DNA from: Pratylenchus scribneri
Lineage: Eukaryota; Nematoda; Chromadorea; Rhabditida; Pratylenchidae
Assembly (NCBI GenBank): GCA_030063045.1
Contig: JAQSEB010000023.1
Span: forward strand, 4,960,001 to 5,024,000
Reading direction: 5' to 3'
Length of the DNA: 64,000 nucleotides
Below are positions 36,501 through 49,978 of the stretch, piece after piece (positions within the stretch are counted from its first letter, which is position 1; each line of letters begins with the position of its first letter). The position numbers and the translations under genes were made by a program. Below the pieces are notes generated by a model. The model had not been told where the DNA came from. It made no database searches and worked only from the letters and a program-made list of their open reading frames with translations.

Positions 36501-37737
36501 AGAGGAGATTGGCTAAAAATAAATGTTCTTATTGCCATAAAGTGCGAAAAAAGGGAGACGAGAAGAGGCCGACGGATGTTTTTATCCTATTGGCATTTTT
36601 GGATATTTGTTTTATTTTTTTTCAAAAAGGTTTCATATAGAAGATTTAGGAATTTCCGGCATTCAAGTGGGAACATTTTTTGCTATTTTTAATGCACTTG
36701 ATGAAGGGAAAATTTTATATAAACCCATTATAAGAAAAAAATTAAAATTCCGGATTGAGTTTGATGGTAATTTACCCAAAAGGCAAAAAATATTACAAAA
36801 AATTCATCAAAAAAATTATTTTTGGAAAAATAAGTTTTGTTTCCAATTCTGTGATTCCCATGGGGTGACGAGGCAAGATCATTTGAGACAATATAATGCA
36901 CAAAAAAGTAATAAAAATTTGCAACGGAAAAGGAGCCAAAATGCAAAATGAATGAATGAGGTCAAAAATAATAAAAAGAAGGATATATTTCAGGAATACT
37001 TTGTATAATTTTAAACTAATTCCTTGAAATAAACATTCTAAACAAAAACTAAACTAAAAGTAAAATTAAGAAGGTGGCATATGTTATAATTTTTGTGCCA
37101 GGGCATTTCCTCATTTGTTTCTTCTTTTTTTTAAATCCTTACCAAGAATGTGAATTATTGGGCTAAATCTACAAAGAATTTATGAAGCCTAAAAACTAAT
37201 TTGGGTTAAAAAATTAATTAAATTTAATTTGTTTTTTGGAAAAAAATATTATTCTTTATTTTATGCTTTATGCTTTCTGCCGAATTATTTGTCCAAATTT
37301 CCAATTTCACTAATTAATACTCAAAATTTGTCACAAATTTTTATTTACATATTTTATTAAAGATCAAAAATTATGAAAAAAATTGTCAAATAAATGTAAT
37401 TCTCTCCCCAAATGGAAATTCACCAGGCAAAATTTGGCCAATAAATAAATTAAATAGCAAAGAAAAACATCATAATAATTAATAAATATCATGAGGATGA
37501 TGGATGAGCACCTTCTGCTACTTGTTATTGGATGCCTTTTAATGCTATTTTGTGCTTTTTTGTCCACCAAATTTATTATTCTAACATCATTAATCATTGG
37601 ACCAAATTCAACTATTAATTGTCATAAAAATGCTTTTAAACGTGAAGTGAAATGAATTACAATTCTGGAAAAAATTATTATATTAATATTATTTTGGGTT
37701 TTTTGCCTAATTTTTATTTACCTTTTATGAGAGTGGC
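33534..37737. other. Long AT-rich stretch without supportable genes
   Basis: Open frames near 35040-35350 and 36000-36950 lack splice context, family motifs and matching codon use. I see no gene, tRNA or clear repeat here. Confidence 0.4.
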
Positions 37738-37740
37738 TTA

Positions 37741-39007
37741 CCCTGGAATCACAATGGAGCTTGTTCCCGCCGCGGGTTGTAAAAAGTGTATTCACAGTGA
37801 AGCGGGAAAAATGGAGCGGGAAAACGCTCAGCGGGAAAACGCAACCCGCCAGCGGGTTTTGGTTGTGAACAGTCTCCAGCGGGTTCCCGCCGCGGGTTCC
37901 CGCAGCGGGAAAACGCAACACGCTCGGCGGGTTTTTTGTTGTGAACAGCTCAGCGGGTAAACCAGAGCGGGAAAACGCTCAGCGGGTTCCCGCAATCGCC
38001 AAAAATCGCCCACCTGTTCACAGTGAAGAGTTTTCCCGCGGCGTTTTCCCGCGGCGGGAAAACGCAGCCGAATCAAATTATTTGATTTTACCCGCAACCC
38101 GCCGAGCGGGTTCCCCCCAAAAATACTAGGGTTGACTTTTTTTAAAAATATTTTAAAAATATTTAAAAATTTTTGAACATTTTCAAATCGATCCTATCCT
38201 ATGTAAAAAACTCTGCTCTTTTCAATGATATAAAGAATAAATTTATTTATGATGGTGAAAGTTAAATATTAACAAATTTTCATTTGATATTTTATTTTTT
38301 TTTAATAAAAATTTCTAAAATATTACTTAATAATTGGAAATTATCAACATATTAGCTATTTACATATCATATATTTTTTTGGAATTTTTAAATCATTTTA
38401 ATTCATTTTAAAAAATATAATTAAAAAGAGGCGATCTTTCTGCATCGCATAAGCTACCTATAATCAATTTATTAATAAATTTTAAAATTTTTATAAAAAA
38501 TCCTATCTCAAAACCTAATATATTTAATAAATAATTTCTTCCAGGTTGTAAAAATTTGTTTTCTCTATCGTTGGAAAGAGGAAATTTTTCTCTATCAGAA
38601 ATGGGTTAATTTAAATTTTTCTTAATTTTTTAAAATTTTAAAATAATTTTTCTAATTTCTTTCATCATTGAAAGAACCTTCAAAAGGACCATTCATTCAT
38701 TATTTTCCCGCAAACGCTCCGCGATTTTCATTGTGAACACCAAAAACTGGAACACGCTCAGCGGGTAACGCCGAGTTTCCATTGTGAACAGGGCGGGTTA
38801 GCGGGAACACGCGGCGATTTTTTTTTCCCTCTGCGGGTTAAAAATCGGTGTTGCATTGTGAACAGATCGGGTTTTGCGGGAACCCGCGGCGATTTTTTTT
38901 TCCCTCTGCGGGTTAAAAATCGGTGTTGCATTGTGAACAGAGCGGGTTTTGCGGGAACCCGCAGAGCGTTTTCCCGCCGCGTTTTCCCGCACATTGTGAT
39001 TCCAGGG
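37741..39007. mobile_element. Harbinger-like non-autonomous element (16-bp TIR, TTA target duplication)
   Basis: The left terminus CCCTGGAATCACAATG (37741-37756) and the right terminus CATTGTGATTCCAGGG (38992-39007) are perfect inverted copies, and both are flanked by TTA (37738-37740 and 39008-39010). A TTA target duplication is characteristic of PIF/Harbinger elements. The subterminal parts are full of GCGGGAAAACGC and CGCGGCG words in both orientations; a 75-bp direct repeat lies at about 38811-38960. The middle is AT-rich. No transposase is present. Confidence 0.85.
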
Positions 39008-39687
39008 TTAACAAACTAATATTTTATGTACTGAAATGAATGATGATGAATTCTCTTGCTGTGGATCTCTGGAATATTGCCCTTTCGGAAGGCCATTTTA
39101 TTATGGCCTTGGTCATTTGGGCCAGCGCCCTTTCAAATATGCGCAAAAATATTTGTGGATAGAATGACCAATTGGAGGTGGCCCCATCTCATCCCATCTC
39201 AAATTCTCATCATCATGTGGCACACAGCCTTTTGCGTGACAATCATGAAAATGAGGGAAAAGATGGGTGGTTCTGGGATATTTATTATTGGAGAATTGTC
39301 TGGGAATTTGGATGATATTTGAATTAGTCTGAATAAAAATGATTGGAAGGACATTTGCACTTTTGAAGTGGATTAATTAATTAATTTGGCCCAAAACAAT
39401 GAATGTATATGACAATATAGTAAATATATATTTATATATTATTGTTGGAATTTTTTAGCGATTTTCCATTGAAAATATTTTTAGGGAAATTTATTGCTAA
39501 ATTTGGTCTAAAATATTTTAAAATATTTTTTTTTTATTTTCCTATCTATTTTATTTTTCTTTATAGATGTCGGCGGACAAATTGAAACTCAGGAAAAATT
39601 GAACTTTCCTAGGAAAAACTGAAACTGCTCAATTTTTCCTAAAAGTCAGGAAAAATTGAAACTTCCTAGGAAAAATTGAATAAATTT

Positions 39688-41416
39688 TAGGGTTGCGCTC
39701 CCGAGGGTCGGGGGCGAGTTGGACGGGGGCGGGGGTGATCGGGGGTGGCACCTTCGGGGGCGGGGACGGGGGTGACCTTGACGGGGACCCCCGCGGGGAT
39801 CCCCGCGGGGGTACGGGGTTGACCAAAATTTTTTAAAAAGTCTTATTTTTCAAAAAAAAAATTTCTGAAGAAAAATTTATTAAAATTTTAATAAATTATA
39901 AGCGCAAATAAATTTTAATTCATAATTCATTCAATCTCCTTGTGACATATTCATATTCAACTATATTAAATTAATTTCTTTTTAACTTATTTTTGTTCAC
40001 AAATCCAACATCATATTGTAAACCTTAAACGCCCATTGGACAGAATCTCTCCGCCCCCTATGCTTTATAAACCGATCATTCTTCTCTTCTTCAGATCAGT
40101 TCCATCCATTCTCCCTCCAGCCCATTGCCTATCCTTCCTGTCAATCACTTTTTACCGCATTCCCATGAATTGCCTTTAATTCACATTAATTTCCCTCACC
40201 ACATTTTCACTTAATAAAATGATGTTGGAAATAATGAATTCGATCGTCAAATAATAATAAAGAGTCTAGGAAGGGAATTACTAATTTAGGCGGGACTGGC
40301 CGGATCCTAAGCTCTTTTTTGGGTTTTGGACAACCGCCCAGATCTTCGAACCACCGTTGAACGCTATACTCGAATCTTCAACTCCAATTTGGCTCACATC
40401 TCCCATTCCCTTCCCAATTCAATCCCCATTTTCCATTTCCCAAAAGTGAGCCCGTCACACTCCTCTTCGATTTCTTCCTGTTCTGGATCATTTGAATTTG
40501 TTGGTGCCAGTTACACACGGTTGGGATCATTATCATTAGCGTCTCGATCACAAGCGTCTCAGTGATTTTGAATTTAAAGAGCCTTAGCTCATCAGTCATC
40601 AGCCAATTTACTAATTTAAATTAAATGATATAGTGCATTTAATAGCCCTAAGTATCGGCTATCCAATGATATATTGAACTTACAAACTGTAATGGTTTTG
40701 CCAAAATGGCCCTAGATGCCTAGATACACAAACAATTTTTCTAAATTTTTGGCCTCATCTTGGCCAAAGTTTTGAAGTTTTGGATGATCATTATACCATT
40801 GGATAGCCAAGATTTGGGACTATTAAATATACTTTAGGTCATTTAAATTGGTTAATTGGCTGATGAGCTAATAAGGCTCGTCAAAATCGATGAGATTGGT
40901 GGCGAGATGCTAATGTCCCTCGCTGGTTTTTGTTTTTTCACCTTACACATCATCCAAATTTGCTTTAACAAATAAAATTTGACGGACATTTTTTGCCGGA
41001 AAGTCTTATATAAATCTTCAATATGGCATGATATGATTATAAGGATGTCAGATTCTTGATTAGCACCCTAAATTAACCATAGAAAGTGATTTTGTGGGGT
41101 CTATTATCCATAACAGAAGATTATCAAGAGCCGCGCAGCGAAAAAATTAACCAAAAATACCGCGCAGCGAAAAATTCTTAATGAAAATTTAAAAATCCTA
41201 CAAAAATCTGCTAAAAATTTCCTTTCATATTGCATTTTCCTTGAAAAATCCAATAATATGGGGTGTATGTTCACCCCCGTACCCCCGCGGGGGTGGAGGT
41301 TCGGGGGGCGGGAGTGATCGGGGGTGGACCTTCGGGAGTGGGACGGGGGTGAGACTCAAACCCCCGCGGGGGCCCCCGTCGGGAGTGACCCCCGCGGGGA
41401 CGGGGGCGCAACCCTA
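39688..41416. mobile_element. hAT-like element with perfect 8-bp target duplication
   Basis: The termini TAGGGTTGCGC (39688) and GCGCAACCCTA (41416) are inverted copies, flanked on both sides by ATAAATTT (39680-39687 and 41417-41424). An 8-bp duplication is the hAT signature. Subterminal blocks of about 135-145 bp at each end are extremely GC-rich (CCCCCGCGGGG words) and inverted relative to each other. A smaller inverted-repeat element lies in the middle (40575-40885). I found no transposase frame. Confidence 0.85.
40575..40885. repeat. Inverted-repeat element nested inside the hAT-like element
   Basis: The left arm (GAGCCTTAGCTCATCAG...TTTAATAGCCC...GGCTATCCAATG) and the right arm are reverse complements over about 85 bp with scattered changes. 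This is a third level of nesting. The target duplication is unclear. Confidence 0.7.
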
Positions 41417-42572
41417 ATAAATTTCAGTTTTTCCTGAAAGTTAGGAAAAAGTGAAACATCTACAACTAAATCTCTAATAAAAATCGAGAAAAGTTTTTTT
41501 GTCCCAAGAATCTGTATTTTTGTCCTTAGCGCGGGATATATCCGGATATATGGGGATTAGGGTGGATATGGTGCGATTAAGGGGGATTAATGCTGAAAAT
41601 TGATGGGTGATGATTCGGATGGATTAGGGAAGGTATAGAAATGAGCCGGAAGCTTTGAGAGTAGGCGGGATTAAGCCGGATATATGGGGATTAAGGTGGA
41701 TATGACAAAATTAAGGGGGATTAATTGCGGAAATTGATGGGTGATGATTCGGCTGGATTAGGAAAGGGCGGGAAGTGGGCCAAAGGCATTGAGAATGCAC
41801 AGAATTTATCCGGATATAGGAGGATTAAGGTGGATAGAGGGGGATTAAGCCCCGAAATAGATGGGAAATGGCCCGGAAGGCCAGTGGAAGGATGGGAAAG
41901 TACGACAGAGGCTTGGAGAATGTGCGGGATATAGCCGGATATAGAGTGATTAAGATGGATATAGGGGGATTAAATAGGACTAAGCTCCGAAAAAGATGGG
42001 CATGAGTTCTGATTTAGGCTGTTATGCTAGCTGCTTCGCGGAATGCTATCCTCCGAACCCCTAATCCTAATCCTAATCCCTAGCCATTAACTAGGCTTTT
42101 TTCGGCTTAATCTCCCTATATCCGGCTATATCCTACGCATTCTCAGCACTTTCAGCTAACTTCTCCTACATTCCACTGGTCTTCTGGGCGATTTACCATC
42201 TAATTCGGGTCTTAAACCGCTTAATCCCCCTATATCCACGTTAATTCCCTTATTATTTTTCACTTTTTTCTGCAAAAAAATATTTTTCATTAATAATTAG
42301 TAAGTTTTTTTTCGATTTCCAATTTAAAAATTAAATTATTAACCAATTTCTTCGAATTTCCAATTAAAAATTTAATCTTATCGAAAATGTAGTGATTTGG
42401 TAGAAATTGGTTGTAGATGTTTCAACTTTTCCTAACTTTCAGGAAAAACTGAAATTTATTCAATTTTTCCTAGGAAGTTTCAATTTTTCCTGACTTTTAG
42501 GAAAAATTGAGCAGTTTCAGTTTTTCCTAGGAAAGTTCAATTTTTCCTGAGTTTCAATTTGTCCGCCGACAT

Positions 42573-45500
42573 AGATATTTTAAAAATGTAATTAATTCCA
42601 TTTTTACCAAAATTGTCAGTAATTTCCAACAATTGAATAAATGAATGGCACTATTTTTTATTGTCTAATAAAAAAAAATGGCCGGGAGAGAAACAAAGCC
42701 ATCAAATTAATAGTCCATTTTTAAATAAAAGGAAAAAATTGGAAAATTCTGTAAAACTTTTTGTTTTAGCAGTTAGGACTAGACAATTAAAAAATTGAAT
42801 TCGAAAATTGTTTGCTAAAATATAAAATTTTAAAAATTCTATTATTCTATTTATAGTCTTTTTTGAGCATTTCTTCATCTTATTTACTTTTTGGTATATT
42901 TTCCTATTCTTTGGCCTGCCTAATTATGATAATGATTATTTTGGAAAGAAATATTGCAAATTAAATTATAAAAAGGAAGGAAATTAGTATTCAAATTGGC
43001 CAGTTAGATATTCATTAATGAATGAGGATGCCAAATTGGGGAAGTAATTTATTGGGAGAGGGGGAAGTAAAATAAAATGCTAATCGCAAAAAAAAACAAT
43101 TGAAAAATTGATAATATAAATTTTTTCTTAAAATTAAAGACCATAAAAATTTTTTGAACTTAAACAAAATTACTTTCCATTTATTTTCCATGGTTTTTGA
43201 ACATTTGCCCAACTTTTTGTTAAAGGAAAAGAAAAAAATGGAAAAAAAGGAAATTTTGGAATAAAAGGAAGAAATTGGCCAATTCAAATTTGATTTTCCC
43301 TCCTTTTTTGCACATGCATATTCAATGTGGTGCCGAAAATCGTGGAATTTTAATTGACACATTCAATAGATAATTTGGCCAATTTTTAATCGATTTTTGG
43401 AAATTTCTTAAATATCTTTCCTTATATTTTATTCATTTTTGATTTATTAATTATGAATTCCCAATCATTTTTATTATTCTATTAGGTAAATAAATTTAAT
43501 TAAAAATTATTTATTTATTGAATTTAAAGAAAATTAAGGAAGGCAAATTTTAACCATTTGGATATCTGAAGAGGGGAACAAATTTTGCCGACAAAGCAAA
43601 TCTTGTTCGGATTGTGAAATTAATTGGAAAGAAAATATTTATTATTTGAGTGAGGGGGAAGGTGGATGGATAGCTGTTGAGTCAAATCCGCCAAAATTGG
43701 ATTCCAAAATTGAATTGGCCCATTTGGTTTGGCCAAATGGCCACTTTTGACATTGGTTTTTCCCAAAAATAGAGGAAAAAATACAGCGGCAGACTACCAT
43801 AAATATAAAGCCAAACAATTTTTGATGACGAAAAATGTGGCCAAAAATCTGATAGCAAATTTAGTGACGGAATAAAATGCCGCATTGAAAAAGCCAAAAT
43901 GGAAAACCAAAAAAATGGAAAGGAAAAGGGAAGGAAGGAATTGGCGAAAAGTTTTTGGCGCTATGGGGCGAAAAATAAATAGCCAATGCCCGAATGGAAA
44001 GGGAGTGCATTTTTTTGGGGGTGAAAATTGGCGTGAATAATGGCGCTGAATTGGAGGATGAGGGTGGATGAAAGGGAAATGACGACATGAAATGCCCTAC
44101 AATGGCAGGACAAATTTTTATGCAAAATTTGACTTTTTTGGAGGGCTAAAATTTTGATTTTTGAATGGCGCCAATTATTTTGGCCACAAATTTTCAGCTT
44201 CTTTTGTTCTCCCAGCGGATTTGCATCATTTCAATGTGCCCCAAATTGCCTCAATTGTTTACAATTCATTGGCTTTTCACAAAGAAAGTACAAATGCAAA
44301 AAATATTTTTTTAAATGGAAAATAAAATATTGAATTCAATTTAATTAATTTTAAATTATTGTTATTATAAATGCAATAATAATTTATTTTTGCTCATTGG
44401 GCATTGACAATAATTAATTAGGAAGAGGATTATTTTGGCATGGATTTATGCAAATAATAAATAAATTGCTTTAATGAATTCAAGGAATGGAATAGAAAGC
44501 AAATATCTGAAAAATAGCAACAAAAACCAACGAAAATAAGCGGAAATTAAACATTTAAATTAACATTTTTTATGCAAAGGCCAAACATCCATCCAGGCTC
44601 CAAGGAACAACAAAATTATATTTTTAAAGAAAATGGGAGGAAAATCATATCATTTTTAGGCAATCAAATTAAAAAATTTATTTTGAGAAATTTACCGAAA
44701 AATGTTCTGAAAAATTATTTTTGATGAAATTAATTGGCTATAAAAAATTCTAAAAAAAATAATTAGTTTAATAAAAAATGTTTTTTAGTATAATGCCTAA
44801 TTGAATTTTTCAATCAAATATTTTAATGTGAATTTATATAATTATGAAAATAATAATTGGCATTTAAAAAGGGCACATTTATCATTAAATTTGCATGAAA
44901 ATGGCATATGCTTAAAATGGTCAAACATTTGTTCATTTTTTGATGAATTGGTTTGATGGAGGGAAATTATGCAAAAATTGGCATGTTTTTTAAGCTTATT
45001 CAATTAATTAAGTATTCTGCTCGACTCTTTTGAAAAATGTCAACAATTGAAGGGGGAATTTTGCCGAATAAAAACTCCCTGCTGGCAAATTTAATAAAAA
45101 AAAATGTTGGACCATTGTGAAGAAGAATGCGACATTTAGTTTTTTATTATATTTTATATAAATTATTTAGATGGGGAATTTTGTTGGGGAAAAGTCTTGA
45201 CATTATTTTTTCTTTTGTTTGCATAGTTAAAAGGGAATTGGGAAACAAATTGGAATTGGATTTGGGCTAAATTAAAAAATGAATATTCATTTAATTGGGG
45301 ATTATTTCGATTAGAAAAAATTAAATAAATGGAATTAATAATAAAATGTAGAATATTTTATAAATAATTTTTAACAAAACTATTTGAAAATAAGTTAAAT
45401 AAAAATTTCTAAAAAGATAAAATAAATGGCAGAACTTAAATTCTTATTTTAATAGAGCTGCACTGCAAATTAATATTTCCTTTTTTCGAATGCATTTAAG

Positions 45501-46767
45501 TAGGGGATAATCTGCTGTGCCCATTAAAACGCATTTCCGTCCAAATTGCCTGCTTAAATATTTTTTTTTAATTTTTTAAATATCCATTAATTCTCAGATA
45601 AAGTGAAAAAAGTGCAAAATAATATTTATTGAAAATGTAGCAAATAGGAAATCCGGCGAATATTCTAATAAATTATTTTAGCCAATCTTTTGTGCTTATT
45701 TTATTATTTATGCAACAAAATAGCGGAAATATTTAGTAGATAAACATATAAAATTATTTTAAATTTTGACAAAGATTTTAAAATTATTTTCAATGAAAAT
45801 CTGAAAAAATTTTTAAATATTACTCTTCAAATTTTGACAATATTTTGTTGCCAAAAATGGAAGAAATGAAATGTTGAAAAAAACGAAAACAAATTTTTTA
45901 TGGAATGGGTAGATGGGGTGGTGGGCATTTTTAGTAGTCCATTTCCTCAATGAATTTTAAATGGGCAATGGCACATTTTACTTATCAACAGACCGACTGC
46001 TGCCACCTTCACCAAAAAATGTCAAAAATGATGACGAATATTTTTTTGGAAATTTGAACAAATATTATATATCCATCTTGGAAAATATTTTCCCCTTAAA
46101 TATATTTTTTGAAATAATTTGCAAAATTGGTTGAGGAATTTTATTGCATTAAAAAACTTTATATATGCTGGCAACTGGCATCCATCCTTCGTTTCTTATA
46201 ATTAATTTCATTTCTTTTTAAATGCCACCCACTTTCTTTTTGATTGAAAAGGAGGAAATTTTATTCTGACAGAAAAATTTCTTTTCGCTTTTTCTCTTTT
46301 TCTTCTGCAAAAAATTTAATTTAAAAAATTACATGTGAAGAATGTGATGTGATTGCTGGTTCTTAGTTAGTTGTATGGAAATAGCATTTAAAATTTAATT
46401 TAATTTTTATTTTCAAGAGGATGATAATTTACATTTGCTTATGGGATATGGGTGGCATGAAATAAAAATTTTTAATCCTCTCATGAATTTTTCTAAAAAA
46501 TATTATCATCAATCACTTCATATGGCCACCCATTTTTTGTGATTACAACAAAAAGTGCACCAAAATTGGCTGAAAATTGAGATTTGAATAAAATCGGGAT
46601 AAAATTAGTGGATGGAAAGTGGTTGAGTGCCCGTTTAATTTTGATGTAAATTTGGGAATAATATCCGTCTGCACTCTATTCTGAAAAATTTGAATATATT
46701 TTTTGAGGAAGTGTATGGAATTTAAATTAAATTAATCCAATTTTTATTTACCACCCCGAATGGACCC
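42573..46767. other. Long AT-rich stretch without supportable genes
   Basis: Open frames on the minus strand around 43015-44088 are low-complexity Phe/Pro/Ser-rich translations without splice signals or motifs. I see nothing else. Confidence 0.4.
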
Positions 46768-46775
46768 TATAAAAG
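46768..46775 (+). promoter_or_regulatory. TATA box of the amidase gene
   Basis: TATAAAAG lies 161 bp upstream of the amidase ATG, preceded by TGGACCC. A similar word, TGGACCCTTTAAA, occurs about 75 bp upstream of the mucin-like gene at 49979. The TTTTTTAG at 46870-46877 could be a trans-splice or leader-intron acceptor. Confidence 0.5.
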
Positions 46776-46928
46776 CGGCAATGAAAGCCATGGAAAGCAT
46801 CAAACATAAATCATTTATAAATCTACAATATTAAATAAAAATTTAAAATTAAATAAATTTAAAAAATATTTTTTAGGGTCCTCCAAATTCTACGGTCAAA
46901 CAAATTATCAAAAATTTATTTTAAAAAA

Positions 46929-49009
46929 ATGAACAATTCACTGTTCTTTGCCCTTTTGCTGGGCACCATCTTGATGGCCCATCTTGCATTTGGCCAAAAT
47001 GACACTTGTCCTGAAAAGCCGGCATATAAAAAAGATCCAAATGCCTATCCATCGGTGAATCAAGGCCGTTACCAATTCATGCGCTATTACTACCCGGTGC
47101 TCGGCTTCATTCGAAATTGCTATTTCAACTTGGTCAATGCCGGCTTTGGCTTGTACAACGCATTCCAACCAATCAAAACAGTGCAAACACAAAATATGAG
47201 TCAACTTTTGCTCTATCCTGCTCGAAAAGCAGCAAAAAAGATTCGCAATTTGGAAGTAAATTACTTTAAATTAATTAAGTATTAATTTAAAAAATAATTA
47301 AGTTTTCATGCATTGATCTTGTCAATGCCTACATTGCCCGAATTGAAGAAGTGAATCCATTGTTGAATGCCATCCATCACGACAATTTCGAAAATGCCCG
47401 CCAATTGGCCCAATCCTATGATAGTCAATTGGCCGCAATGAGCCAAAGTCAACGAAATGAAGTAATCGATTAATAAAATTAATAATAAAAAATAAATTAT
47501 TGAATTCTAGTTAAATGGCACCAAACCATTCTTTTGTGTGCCATTCACCAGCAAGGACAATTTGATGACTGAAGGCTTCACCACCTCTGCCTGCAACAAA
47601 TATTTGATGAATGAACCACCATCCACCGTCAATGCACCAATTGTACAACGGTGGGTCATTTTATTCATCTAAATTCTAAACTAAGTTTTCCGGAAAGATT
47701 AAATTACCGGAAAGATTCAACCTCTAAATTTTTTTTAAAAATTTATTTCAAGTCTGCTTTAGTTTTATAATTTAATTTGGTACCAAAATATTTTAAATAG
47801 AATGAAGGATGCTGGCGCCATTCTGATTGGAATAACCGCAATGCCCAATCTTGGATTGAGTTGGGCTGGTGATGATACGCACTGCGTCCCGAATGGGGGA
47901 ACTGTGAATAATCCACATGATTCTCGACGAATTCCAGGCGGAAGTAGCAGCGGAGAGGGGGCAATTATCTCTTCGGCCGGCTCACTTATGGGCATTGGAA
48001 ATGATATTGGCGGATCAGTTCGGGTGCCATCCAGCATGACTGGCATTTTTGGCCTTAAACCAACAAATTACCCAAGTCATACTGTCCCAGTGGAGGGAAT
48101 TGTGCCCAATTTTATTGCCTATAAACCGGCAAAGGATATGCTCACCAATGGCCCATTGGTCCGTTATGCCACCGATTTGCATTTGGTTCTTTCGGTGATG
48201 GCCAATAAACCGGTGGATTATTACTACAAAGAAATTGATTTCTCCAAGGATGTGAAATTGTATTATTTGGAGGATTTGGAGATTTTGATTTGTGAACAAC
48301 TACATGATGAGCAAAGGGACCAAGTCCGGAAAGTATGGAAGAAAAATTAGTAGAATTTATTAATTTTAATATATTTTAAGGTGAAAAATTATTTTGAACA
48401 ACAATACAATTTAACAGTGCAAAAGGTTGAATTCCCTTTGATGAATCGTCTTTTTGAATTATTTGGCTTGAATGGCTGGAGTGGCACTTTCATTCAACCA
48501 GATGAGATCGTGCCCCAATTTTGGGAAATCTATAAAGGCGATTCCAATCACACATTCCTCGACTGGGAATTCCAAATTATGAAAAATTTCGTTGCACCAA
48601 AAGACGCGATTGAACGAGCATCCTTGGCAGAAAAATTGGAGAAATTCCGTCGAGAAGTGAACGAATTGTTGGGCCAAAATGGACTTTTGCTTCTTCCAAT
48701 GCTGCAAACTCCGGTGCCATTCCATCATATGGAACCATTTGAATCATTCAATTTGCCCTATGCAATGGTTGAATAAAACATTTAAAATTAATCCATTTTG
48801 CTCATTTTCAGACTTGGAATTTGTTAGGCAATCCGGCATTGGCCGCCCCAACTGGCAAAAGTCCCATCACAAATATGCCAGTCGGTGTGCAATTTGTGGC
48901 CACCAACTTCAATGAGGCTTTGTTGATTTCGATGGCACGCGAAATGGAAAAAGCATTCGGCGGATGGGTTAAGCCAGGAAAACCACCGGTCAATACACTG
49001 CTGCAGTGA
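46929..49009 (+). CDS. Secreted or luminal FAAH-like amidase (amidase signature family)
   Basis: Six exons (46929-47255, 47303-47461, 47511-47650, 47801-48332, 48381-48767, 48812-49009) total exactly 581 codons (580 aa). The N-terminus MNNSLFFALLLGTILMAHLAFG is a signal peptide or anchor. The Ser-cisSer-Lys triad is present: Lys about 177 in PFTSKDN, cis-Ser about 257 in PGGSSSGEGA, nucleophile Ser about 281 in GNDIGGSVRVPSS; the spacings (80 and 24) are close to those in mammalian FAAH (75 and 24). FAAH-type enzymes hydrolyse fatty acid amides such as anandamide. A cleavable signal peptide would place this enzyme in the secretory route. The neighbouring genes also encode secreted proteins. 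Confidence 0.9.
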
Positions 49010-49978
49010 ATTGTTCAATGATGAAAAGATGCCCAAATTAGAAGAAAAGATGATATAATTTAAATATGATATTAATTTGTTTTGACCATAGATTGGATCA
49101 TTGGGCATTACTATTAGTTAATAAATATTGTTGCAAATAATTTTACTTAATTATTAATTTGATAATGAACAGGTCGATATGGGGGGGGGGGGGGGGAATA
49201 TTCCAATTCCAAACATTTTATTGATACATTTGAAATAACTTTTGAATAGAATGGTTACGAATGATGGAGGTTAATTGAAATTGAGAATTAAATTATTCAG
49301 ATTTTTAATATTTTAAATTTAAATAAAAACAATTTTAAAAAATTGAAAATATCCTCCAAATCATTAGTAAAAAGTAAAGTACAAATTCATCCTTTAATAT
49401 TTGCTTTTGTTAATAAAAACACATTTTGGTCAGAAAAAAAGAGGAAATCCAATTCAAAATAAAATAACTTATGACATCCAGCATTCAATTTGATACAATT
49501 ATCAGAGTTCAAATGGACTGTACATTTTCCTTTTATTTGATTAAATGTTTTTAAAAATGGAAAGTATGAAATTGAAAAAAATGAAAAAAAAGAACCTAAT
49601 TCTAAAAATTCTTTTTTGCTTCTCTCACATTTTGGTCCCAAATTTTTGTTTGTGCAAACAATGAAGATTGCCAATTTTCCTTACATCCTACGTGTCATTT
49701 TTAGGACATTTGGAGGAGGAGGAGGCAATTGGCCAAATTTACGTGGATACCACTGTGGTTTTCATATGTGCTTCCGTTAGAAAATTTTTATTGGATTTGC
49801 GTCATAAACTGGCCTCTTAAAATTTCCAATAAAATGGTAAAATATATTTAAAAATATATATATTTGATCATCTGAGGGAATTGAATTGATGAGCCATGGA
49901 GCATGGACCCTTTAAATGTCCTCCAATTTGGATGCTCTTCCATCCACAATCAATTGAATATTCCAAAAAAAATAAAAA
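49010..49978. other. Intergenic, with a 16-nt poly-G tract
   Basis: This stretch is the 3' flank of the amidase and the upstream region of the mucin-like gene. A run of 16 G lies at 49181-49196. No exon is visible. Confidence 0.4.

Larger units (their letters stand above)
39567..42572. mobile_element. Foldback element with ~175-bp inverted arms, interrupted by a hAT-like insertion
   Basis: The left end ATGTCGGCGGACAAATTG (39567) and the right end CAATTTGTCCGCCGACAT (42572) are exact reverse complements. The arms continue through repeated AGGAAAAATTGAA / TTCAATTTTTCCT words for about 120 bp. Beyond the inserted element (39688-41416) the left arm resumes at 41425 and still pairs with the right arm down to about 42400. 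The interior (about 41530-42240) is the same kind of TTAATCC / TATATCC satellite found in the element at 15772-17240. Without the insertion the element would be about 1.27 kb. No protein is encoded. Confidence 0.85.

Noticed and set aside
35039..36951. Several open frames in the gene-poor region
   Set aside because: They lack splice context, family motifs and a codon bias like that of real genes here.
37741..39007. Repeated GCGGG words as a CRISPR-like array
   Set aside because: The element has transposon termini and target duplications, the spacing is irregular, and the genome is eukaryotic.
40326..40565. Open frame inside the hAT-like element as a possible transposase remnant
   Set aside because: It is Ser-rich with no hAT transposase motif and is only 79 codons.
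49181..49196. Poly-G tract as a regulatory or structured element
   Set aside because: A single homopolymer run is common in nematode intergenic DNA and its length is error-prone in sequencing.
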